DNA of 64,000 nt, taken from the NCBI GenBank assembly GCA_945859605.1, contig OX243815.1, positions 44,890,986 through 44,954,985 of the forward strand, written 5' to 3'. This stretch comes from Lumbricus rubellus (Eukaryota; Annelida; Clitellata; Crassiclitellata; Lumbricidae). Positions within the stretch are counted from its first letter, which is position 1, and every line of letters starts with the position of its first letter. This document shows positions 35,014 to 46,500 of the stretch, piece by piece. The notes beneath the pieces were generated by a model. That model made no database searches, had not been told where the DNA came from, and saw only the letters and a list, made by a program, of their open reading frames with translations. A program made the position numbers and the translations under genes.

Positions 35014-38000
35014 CAACAGTTGGGTCCGGAATTAGTCAGGCCTCGTCTTCAGGGTTTGAACAGAAAGAGCCTCGGAAGGCCACGGCATTAAAGCGCTGGA
35101 TTGAAATCGACAAACGCTGGAAGAGATAACAAGTTTCTCTAGACTCTCTTGAAAATTCGGAAATACGCCTTCCTAAATCTTTGAGGAAAACAAGACCGCT
35201 TTCGTTGATTGGACCAAGGGTCTCGAAGGCCAGCGGCACAAATAAGTAGGTTTTGGACAGTTCACTGTACTTCGCATTCTTTCTGGTGGCAGCCAGCTCA
35301 GCCGCCGCTCCAGCTGCGCCCGATGTTGAGCTAAGGTAAGATGGAGCCACGGTGTCCGTCACTGTGACATCCCAGACGAGACTACGGCCTCCGCTCCAAG
35401 GAATTAGAGTCATCCCATCGGGACGCTTTCCGTCCGACCTCAGCAAACCGGATGGCTCTTTAATGTTGGGGACGCTGGCACGAGTCAGACTGCGACTAAT
35501 CAGGCCGTTCAGGACGGCGTGTCTGGCGATCCTGCCCGGACCAAGACCACAGGACAGGCCATGGGAGCCATCTGCAGTCACCACCGCCCCACAGGGACAT
35601 GCGTGTGGCTCGCATAAACCCACCCCAAGGCGGAGGCTTACAGCTATCCTCACCGCTTCGTCGTCCAGCCGCAAACCACACGATGATATTGGCAGCGCAA
35701 ACAACCAGTCGCCGCTATGAGGCGCAGCGACAGCTCTAAGGCGAGCTTGATGGTAGGCGTCAGTGTGGATGGTGAGCAGTGATTCGACCACCTTGATGAC
35801 AAGCGGTGTGTCCCAGTGCGATTGTTTGTGGGCCACGCTCTCGTCTGGCGGTGTGATGCCGCTTGCTTCGCACCAACGTCGCGTCATCTCTTCCACACAT
35901 AAGTCGGTGTCAGACTGATTTGAACCCAGCATGGAGGATTGAAGGTCGCGGGTGCCTGCAGCAGAAGCCAGAAAGGCAGGGAGTGCAAGCGAAGCCACCC
36001 GACGAATTCCCAATCCACCCATCTCCACGGGCAAAGAAGCCTGCAGCCATTGGTCGTTCGATAAGGCGATGTTGAAGACTGTACTTAATCCGTTTCGAAG
36101 AATTGCGTCGAATCTGTCCAACAAAACGTGACCTGTACACGGGCAACATCTTAATGTGTAAACCAGTCTCTGTGAGCTGAGTGAGAATCTGAGGAGGGTC
36201 AAAGCATCATGTTTGGCAATTAACTCTAATCTGCTTATTGCCAACTCCAGTTCCGTGCATCTGTCCTCCAGACATTTTGTCAATGCTTCACTGGTGGACA
36301 ATGGCGCACCTAGCAAACAGGCTTTCTCTGGTGGTGTGACGGTGAAATTATTGAAGATACTGTCGGAGAGGTGCATGTCATGGCGATGGATGATTTCACA
36401 TTTTTCCTCGTTAAGTTGCAATCCAAGATGCTCACATCGCTCCTTTAGTAACATCACGTCTTCTGCCACAGTGGCTGCTTCTCCTCCAAGAGAAACGTCG
36501 TCCATGTATCCCAATATCAGCGATGAAGTCAAATCCTGCAGAATTGGCTGTAGCGGGAGGCAAAAGAGCAAAGGACCGAGCGGATCTCCTTGTTGGGGTC
36601 CAACTTGTGATAAGATGTTATACTGACCGAACAGAAGCTGCGAAGGTGCCGCGTAAGCGAGGTGACAGTATGGAGCAAGTTCCGGAAGGACATCATCTAT
36701 TGCAGAGAGCATCCTGTCTCTGAAGAGGGTGTTGAAAGCATTCTTGAAATCTAGCTTTACCAAGATGGATCCTTTTGGCATTGCTTCCAGAAAACGTCTC
36801 GCCGCATGAACTGCTGCCTCTGCTCCACCCGGAACACCAACTCCAACCTGCCTCGGTGCGAGGTATTCAATCACCATCGAGACCGCATAGGTGTTTGCAC
36901 ATTTGGATGCGAGCCTGCGCCAGCAATAACCAATTACAATCGGGCGCAGACTCCCAGACGCCTTTCGGAGAGCCATAAGAGATCCTCCAAAGAGTAAGGG
37001 TCTAATGAGATCAGGGCATTCGCCTTTCAGAAGAAGGTTGACCAGACCGGTGATGGCGGAGATCAGCTCTGATCCGACTTCTGCGCAGTTCACGAGGTCT
37101 GAAAGGTGTTGGGGTCGAAGACCGTCTGGTCCGCCCGAGGAACCCTGCGGGAAAGAGCGGATCCGGCCGAGCACCTCATCTTCTGTTGTCTGAAAGGGCG
37201 CCACCGTGTGTTTTGCCGTGATGTGAGGCCGGTCGATTGGAGGCGAGGGGTGTTTTGAGCGTAGCTCCGTTAAGGTGTCTTGGTCAGCCGCAACGGGTTT
37301 GTCGTTAGAGCATAGAATTCTAATTGCCGCTCTGATGTTGCCATCTTCTAGTTTGGATGCAACAGCTGAAGCAATCGACTGGTCGACATCTGCTTTATAT
37401 CTTCCACCATGGGTGTTAATGATGGAAGACTCAGCGAAGATCTCATCCCTTTTCAGCTGCCAAGATGTATGGAAGTCATCTACCCTTTTCTTGATGGTTG
37501 ATGAAAGATTGTGGCGGCGACCTCCTCTTCGTGGTTGTTCCAAGACCGCAGCACCAAAAGTGAGGAGCATCTGCCACGTGGAAGGGTTTCCTGTGTCTTT
37601 CAAGACTTTGTTGATGATCGTAGTGAGAAGCCGTCCGGTTTGTAGTCTAGCAGCTTTTGGGATGCGCTTCAGCAATCTGTGTGGCAGTGTTGGGTGTGAG
37701 ACACTGACCTCCGTGGAGTCACTGTTCACCGACAGACGCACCGTTTTGGCATCTGGCGACGTCGGTTCAACATCATCCGTCAAACAGCGTTCGTCTGCTT
37801 CTTGAGTGACATCCTGGCTGCAGCTCGCTCCGAGAGGTAGTCTATGCGACCCTTGACACGGTTGATTACGGGGGCCGTGAAGATGAACCTTCCCGTCTTT
37901 GTTATGAATCAGTCTTACCGACCTGCATACACTGCATACGCCTTTAGCTTTTATTTTTATTATTATTATTATTATTATTATTTTTTTTTTTTTTTGCCCC

Positions 38001-40788
38001 GAGGTAAACATGATCCCTCGGGGACTTCACCACTCTCGATAAAAACAAATTGTCTGGAATAGACCCTAATCGTCAAGGTCCAAGTTGGAAAAAGTACCCC
38101 TAAAAGCAACATAGTTGAAGCGCTAAATCGTTACCGAAAGGCGTTGGAACAAATACAACGTTTCGCGGATGTCCCCAGTTGCGGCGCTTATGCTTTGTCC
38201 CAAAGCAGAAAGGAAAGTCAAGCCCTCGTTGTTGATCGGGCCTAGGGTTTCGAAAGCCAGAGGAATAAACAGATGGGTTTCGGACAATTGACATTATTTT
38301 GTGTGTTTGAGGGCCGCTGCTCTCTCGGCCGCCGCACCCGCCACCCGAGAAGTGTCGGGTAGATAAGAAACTGCTGAGGTGTCGGTCACAGTCGCATCCC
38401 AAATAAGGCAGCGACCAGCACGCCACGGAATGAGAGTGAGACCATCAGGTCTCTTGCCGTCAGCCCTTGACAGGCCAACGGGTTCTTTAGTGGAAGGGAA
38501 GCCAGCCCGGGTCAAACCTCGGAAGACAATATCGTTCAAGGTCGCATGTCTGGATGAACGACCTGGACCTAGAGAGCAGGCGAGCCCGTGCAGGCCGTCA
38601 GCGGCCACGGCAGAGCCGCAAGGGCATCTGTGCGGTTCACAGAGGGGAACCCCCAGCCGGAGACCAACTGCAACTCTGACTGACTCATCGTCAAGTCTGA
38701 GCCCGCACGAGGTTATAGGGAGAGCCAGCAACCAATCGCCCGCGTGCGGGGCAGAGACAGCTCTGAGACGCGCTTGATGGAGTGGGTCCTGATACCTGGT
38801 GTGCAAGTCAGATACGATCTTATCGGTCAGTGGTTTTTCCCAAGATGATTGCCTGTGGACAACACTGCTGTCTGGAAGCTGCACTGAACTGGCCGTTAGC
38901 CAGCGGGACAACATCTCTCCATGTTTTAGATCGGCAGGGAAATTGCTCACCTAGCATGATTGACTGGAGCGGAAGTGTACCTGCGGCGGAAGCCAGAAAG
39001 GCGGGTAATGCCAGCAAGGTTACAGATCGAATGCCCAGTCCACCATCTTTGATGGGCATTGAGGCTTAAATCCACTGACCCTCTGACAGAGGCAGATTTA
39101 AGACCTCGACTAGTCCCGAATGTAGGGTCGCGTCGAAAAGCGCCAGGCCCTGGTGGTCCGCACAGGGACAGCAACGTAATGTGTAGAGAAGTCGCGATGA
39201 ATTGAACGAGTATCTCAACAGGGTAAGGGCGTCGTGTCTTCCAATGTCCTGCAATCTGTCGAGCGCACGCCTGAGCTCTGTCGTTCGCTCCTCCAAGGCC
39301 TTTTCCAGGGCGCCAAGCGTGGACAGCGGTGCACCCAAGAGCGATGCCATTTGAGGGCTAGTGTATGTGAAGAGGTCCAAAGCGTGGTGATCCGATGCGA
39401 GACCAGGATCATGCGAAATCACCTCACATTTTGAACGGTTAAATTCAAGGCCTAAATCTCGGCATTTGAGCTCCAGTAGTTTAACATCATCAGCAACTAC
39501 TAGCGCCTTCCCACCTAGAGTGAGGTCATCAAGGTAACCTAGAGTAAGTGGGGATGCCAATTCCGCCAAGATGGGTTGCAGAGGCAAACAGAGGAGCAAA
39601 GGTCCCAATGGGTCGCCTTGTTGAGGACCAACTTGGGAGAGAAGATTGAATGTGCCGTATTTCAGGCTCGAAGGCTCGGCATAGGCCAAGTGGCAAAAAG
39701 ATGCGAGCTCGGGGAGAATTGCAAAAGCAGAGTTCAGCATCTGATCTCTGTAAAGGCTGTTAAAAGCATTAGAAAAGTCAAGTTTCACCAGCATAGAGTC
39801 ATTGTCCAAGTTGTCCAAGAAGCGCCTTGCGGCGTGCGCTGCTGCTTCACAGCCTCCTGCCTCGCCCACTCCCACCTGCCTTGGTGACAAATATGTCGCA
39901 ACCTTCGGTGCAGCATAAGCGTTTGCGCATTTGGCGGTCAGCCTACGCCAAAGATAGCCAATGACTATAGGGCGCAGACCTCCTGAGCTTTTTCGCTAAG
40001 CAAAGAGGGTGCCTCCAAAAAGCGTAGCACGAATCTGAGGGGGACACGTGCCCCCAAGCAAAAGATTAACCAGAGCCGTGACTGCAGAGAGCAGCTCAGG
40101 ACCAGAGTCGGCCTGGTTTACCATTTCCAAAAGATGTTGGGGGCGAAGGCCATCGGGCCCCCCAGAGGAACCCGCCGGAAAGGTTCGGATGCTGGACAGC
40201 ACCTCTGCCTCCGTGACTTGAAGCGGATTGCTAGTTGGAAGCGCAGGGATGGACGGGCGGTCAGAGGGTGGCATGGGATGCTTTAAACGGAGTTCCTCCA
40301 GAGTGGACTCATTGATTTGGACTGGCTCGTCATCCGAGCAGAGAATCCGCGCTGCTGCCCTTATGTTGCCATCCTCAAGTTTTGCTGCGACCGCTGCAGC
40401 AATCGTTTGTCCTCTGCTTGGCCCCGACCTCCCTCCCATGCACGGGCTCTCCTGCGGGTTGAAAAGAGCAGGAATCTCAAGGGATGCAGCTGAGAAGAAT
40501 TCATCCACCCTTGTTTTAATCTTAGAAGTGAGGTTGTGGCGTTTGCCTCCTCTAACAGGTTGGGAGAGCGTAAGGGACCCAAAAGCGAGCAAGTGCTGCC
40601 AGGGGATTGGAGACAGTGGGTCCGACAGGATCCGACTGATAATAGTCGTTAGCAATCTGCTAAGACTATGTCTAGCTGCTTTAGGTATGTGTTTAACAAG
40701 TCTGACCCGAAGCATAGGGTGGGGGACCTTGTCTGGGGCAAGGGATAATCCTGCGTTATCCCCCAGTGGGGTATTATTATTATTATTA

Positions 40789-40836
<48 letters not shown>

Positions 40837-40948
40837 GAAATGGGTTTATGGTGTTCTGTAATCTATTATAGTGAAATGAACAAAGGTGATGCATAGTGAG
40901 CATGTTAAATTCTATAATGTTATTTGAACATGTTGAAAACCGATCATA

Positions 40949-40988
<40 letters not shown>

Positions 40989-41005
40989 ATTATTATTATT
41001 ATTAA

Positions 41006-41074
<69 letters not shown>

Positions 41075-43342
41075 CAATCGTTTTAATTATTATTATCGAT
41101 GGTGTGTCGTCAAGTCACGGTTGGTTTGTTGTTGGTGCCAGGTCTTCGTTTCACTCGAGCGCTTCGGCTGATGACGATTCCTGACGTCCTCCAGTATCTG
41201 AACATCCTGAAGACGTCCAACAGCATTCGCCTGTGCCAACTCGTCTCAACCCTCATCAGTGTCTGGTTCACTGGCGCTGGGGTCGTCCACTTGGTGAGCC
41301 TCACCCACCCCACCCACCGCAACTGAATGACACCGTCTTACACTATAGACCAGCGGTTCCCAACCCGTGGCCCGCGAGCCAAAAGTGGCCCGCGAGGCCT
41401 CACAAAATGGCCCGCCAGGCCTCAACAATGGCACTCATCTCTCAAAGAATTTACAAAAATATATGAAAAAATTGATAAATTTGGACAGGATAGAACATAA
41501 TAATTATTATTTTCTATTGCAAATTATTTTATTTTAAAGTCTATAAACATCAAGCATTCTACTTTGAATTAATTATAACAATTTTTATATGCTTTTAGTT
41601 AATTAAATAATTGTAGTATTGTGGCCCACTAAATGCCCTAACGTCCTTTAACTAAGAAAAAGTGGCCCTTGTGTCCTCCAACTTAGAAAAAGTGTCCCTA
41701 CAGTCAAAAAAGGTTGGGAACCACTGCTATAGACTGTAAAAATGATTGGTTAAAAAAATAAATGACTGATTGATCGATTGAGTAAAGAAGACCTTTGCGT
41801 TAGAACAGATTTTCAACTCACCTGTTGTTGTGCTTTGTTTCGTCAGCTTGAAAATTCTGAGGATGTTTTTCAAAACAAAGTCATTGAGCCGCGAAAATCG
41901 TATTGGGAGTGCGTTTACTTTACTCTCGTTACCATGTCAACCGTCGGCTATGGAGACATCTGCTGCAGTTCAGCGTGCGGGAGGATCTTCATGGTCTTCT
42001 TCATCCTGGGTGCTCTGGTGCGTAGTATGAGAGTTCTTCGTTTTAATCTCTGTAGCTTTTTTTCTTTGTCGTTGGTGCTCTGGTGCGTAGTGTGAGAGTT
42101 CTTCGTTTTAATCTCTGTAGCTTTTTTTCTTTGTCGTTGGTGCTCTGGTGCGTAGTATGAGAGTTCTTCGTTTTAATCTCTGTAGCTTTTTGTCTTTGTC
42201 GTTGGTGCTCTGGTGCGTAGTATGAGAGTTCTTCGTTTTAATCTCTGTAGCTTTTTTTCTTTGTCGTTGGTGCTCTGGTGCGTAGTGTGAGAGTTCTTCG
42301 TTTTAATCTCTGTAGCTTTTTTTCTTTGTCGTTGGTGCTCTGGTGCGTAGTATGAGAGTTCTTCGTTTTAATCTCTGTAGCTTTTTGTCTTTGTCGTTGG
42401 TGCTCTGGTGCGTAGTATGAGAGTTCTTCGTTTTAATCTCTGTAGCTTTTTTTCTTTGTCGTTGGTGCTCTGGTGCGTAGTATGAGAGTTCTTCGTTTTA
42501 ATCTCTGTAGCTTTTTTTCTTTGTCGTTGGTGCTCTGGTGCGTAGTGTGAGAGTTCTTTATTTGAATCTCTACAGTGTCCTTCATTCTTGGTGCTCTGGC
42601 GTGTATCTCATTTTTAAGAGTTCTTCATTTGAATCTCTACAGTTTTCTTCATTCTTGGTGCTCTGGTGCGTAGTATGAGAGTTCTTCATTTTGAATCTCT
42701 ACAGTTTTCTTCATTCTTGGTGCTCTGGTGTTTGTGTCCTTTTAAAGAGTTCTTCATTTAAATCTCTACAATCTACATTATTCTTCATTCTTGGTACTCT
42801 GCTGGTCTACATGTATGCTTTTAAAAGAGTTCTTCATTTAAGTTTACACAGTTTTCATCATCATGGGTGTTCTGGCGAGCATGTCCTTTTTAAGAATTCC
42901 TCATTGAACCTCGACACTGTCGACAGTTTTATTAATCCTACACTGCTAGCTCAGCAAACGGTGATTTCCAAGGAAATTCCCTGTTTGCTCTTTGTTAACT
43001 ATTAAATCTGTTTTTGTTCCCATGCTATCCGCCTGATGCCCATGGCAGAGTTTTTGTGCATGTACAATGTTGTACAATGTTGTACATGCACAAAATAGCC
43101 AAATGAATTGTAATCGTATTCATAATCTCCAAACTTCTATAGTGCTACTCAGAAACCAAGCATGGGGCTTTTTCACGCACGCTATGTTGAGTCAAAAGGG
43201 GCATCCTAAAGAGTGACCCAAAGGAGGTCCGGGTCGGATAATTGATAATGCATATACGACCATTATTATATCGATGATTACGGTGTTTTCTTTTTGTAGG
43301 CGCACATGGTTTGTCTTCATTATGAGGCGCTGTATAAAGTCC

Positions 43343-43381
<39 letters not shown>

Positions 43382-43461
43382 CGATCGATCGATTGATTGA
43401 TTGATTGATCGATCGTTTGATTGATCGATTGATTGATTGATTGATTGATCGATCGATCGAT

Positions 43462-43505
<44 letters not shown>

Positions 43506-46500
43506 GATTAATTGATTGATTGATTGATTGATTGATTGAAATTTGCAGGCAATGTTTGCCAGTTTCATTCCTGAAATTACCGACATACTCGGCAGTCGAA
43601 GCAAGTATGGAGGCGCGTTCAAAAAGGAGCGGGGTAAGAGGTAAGTAAAGAGTGGGGTAAGAGGTAAGTGAGGAATGGGGTAAGAGGTAAGTAAGGAGCG
43701 GGGTAAGAGGTAAATGAGGAGCGGGGTAAGAGGTAAGTAAGGAGCGGGGTAAGAGGTAGGTAAGGAGCGGGGTAAGAGGTAAGTAAGGAGCGGGGTAAGA
43801 GGTAAGTAAGAAGCGGGGTAAGAGGTAAGTAAGGAGCGGGGTAAGAGGTAAGTAAGGAGCAGGGTAAGAGGTAAGTAAGGAGCGGGGTAAGAGGTAAGTA
43901 AAGAGCGGGGTAAGAGGTAAGTAAGGAGCGGGGTAAGAGGTAAGTAAAGAGTGGGGTAAGAGGTAAGTAAGGAGTGGAGTAAGAGGTAAGTAAAGAGCGG
44001 GCAAGAGGTAAGTAAAGAGTGTGGTAAGAGGTAAGTAAAGAGCGGGGTAAGAGGTAAGTAAAGAGCGGGTAAGAGGTAAGTAAAGAGCGGGTAAGAGGTA
44101 AGTAAAGAGCGGGTAAGAGGTAAGTAAAGAGCGGGGTAAGAGGTAAGTAAAGAGCGGGGTAAGAGGTAAGTAAAGAGCGGGGTAAGAGGTAAGTAAAGAG
44201 CGGGGTAAGAGGTAAGTAAAGAGCGGGGTAAGAGGTAAGTAAAGAGCGAGGTAAGAGGTAAGTAAGGAGTGGGGTAAGAGGTAAGTGAGGAGCGGGGTAA
44301 GAGGTAAGTAAGGAGCAGGGTAAGAGGTAAGTAAAGAGTGGGGTAAGAGGTAAGTGAGGAATGGGGTAAGAGGTAAGTAAGGAGCAGGGTAAGAGGTAAG
44401 TAAGGAGCAGGGTAAGAGGTAAGTAAGGAGTGGGGTAAGAGGTAAGTGAGGAGCGGGGTAAGAGGTAAGGAATGTGGTAAGAGGTAAGTAAAGAGCGGGG
44501 TAAGAGGTAAGTAAGGAGCGGGGTAAGAGGTAAGTAAAGAGTGGGGTAAGAGGTAAGTGAGGATAGGGGTAAGAGGTAAGTAAGGAGCAGGGTAAGAGGT
44601 AAGTAAGGAGCAGGGTAAGAGGTAAGTAAGGAGTGGGGTAAGAGGTAAGTGAGGAGCGGGGTAAGAGGTAAGTAAGGAGTGGGGTAAGAGGTAAGTGAGG
44701 AGCGGGGTAAGAGGTAAGGAATGTGGTAAGAGGTAAGTAAGGAGCAGGGTAAGAGGTAAGTAAGGAGTGGGGTAAGAGGTAAGTGAGGAGCGGGGTAAGA
44801 GGTAAGTAAAGAGTGGGGTAAGAGGTAAGTGAGGAGCGGGGTAAGAGGTAAGTAAAGAGCGGGTAAGAGGTAAGTAAAGAGCGGGTAAGAGGTAAGTAAA
44901 GAGCGGGGTAAGAGGTAAAGAGTGGGGTAAGAGTTAAGGAATGTGGTAAGAGGTAAGGAATGTGGTAAGAGGTAAGGAATGTGGTAAGAGGTAAGTAAGG
45001 AGCCTCCAGACCAAGTTTGTGACCAGCCGCCATTCTTTGTCATGCTCCAGACCAAGTTTGTGGCCATTGTTGGCCATTATCCTGACGAGCGTTTGGTAAT
45101 TCTATAGGCAATCATCCGGACCAATAATTTTGTTCATTATTATTGGCCATGATAGACGCAGGATTGCCGTGTCCGTTCTTTTTCTGACCTAGATCTGTCG
45201 TTGAAACGACGTTGGTTGACCGTCTTGCAGACGCTTGTTTGTACCATTTAGCCACACCACTACACGCTCATGCCTCATCGATCCATCCTATATGTTTGTC
45301 GTTATCAACGATTTCCTTCGCTCTGCATGGTCCAGTATGTGTATCGACGACAGTCACCGGCAGTTACACACACAGACACACACGCACGCACACACGGACA
45401 CACGCACACACACACGCACGCACACACACACACCATCATGGCCACCACGCTGTGCTTTTTCCACTGCTGCAGCAGCCAGTGGCACCGCTGCTATTCAGTG
45501 ATTAACATTCATTGCTTTTCCTGTTTTGCTCCAAAGCCATGCACCGCCGCCCCAATACATATACGCTGGATGTATATACCGCCGCTTGCATAAAAACGTG
45601 TTGCCGCCGAACTCACTATGTGCGCACACACGCACGCACACCCATACAGTGTCACACACATACACACACACACACACACTCAAACACACATACACACGCA
45701 TAGACACATACACACACATGCACACACATAAACACACATGCAAATAGACGCACACACACGCTGATACACATAGACATAGGGATACACAAGCAGACAGGCG
45801 GAAACAAAGACAGATACAGACATACACAGAGACAGATGCAACATAAGGCAGACACAGACACACACAGACACAATGGATCAACACACATACACACGCAGAT
45901 AAGCATGCAGAAAGTCACAAGCATTCATGGACACACGCAGACACACACGCAGACAGACGACAGACACACACGCAGACAGACACACACGCAGACACACTAG
46001 CAACGCAACATGTCAGCTGTAATGATCCTCGTGGGATGATTTCCAGCATCAAAATCTTTCAGACAACTACGACAAGAAATTGGGTTGTTGTCCTGCTCAC
46101 CACCACCACCACCACCACCACCACCACCACCACCACCACCACCACCACCACCACCACCACCACCACCACCACCACCACCACCACCACCACATAGATATAT
46201 ATAATTATCAATCAATATCACCAGTATCACTACCACCAATATCACCACCACCACCATTATTGATATCACCAATACCACCACCACTGCCACCATCACCACC
46301 CCCACAACCTCCACCATCATTAATATCACCAATATCGCCACTGCCACCGTCACCGCCCCCACAACCACCCACACAACTACCACCAATATCACCACCATCA
46401 CCACCCCACAACCACCCACACAGCTGCCACCAATATCACCACCATCATCATCATCATAATCGCAACTGCTCTGCGCCAATCATTCATCACCCGTCGCCAG

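Noticed and set aside
43342..45067. Two minus-strand open frames of 563 and 482 codons ([18 protein letters not shown] repeats)
   Set aside because: They run through the 23-bp minisatellite; a 23-bp unit without stops on that strand stays open in every frame. No unique domain is present, and the plus strand has the BK exon 7 donor.
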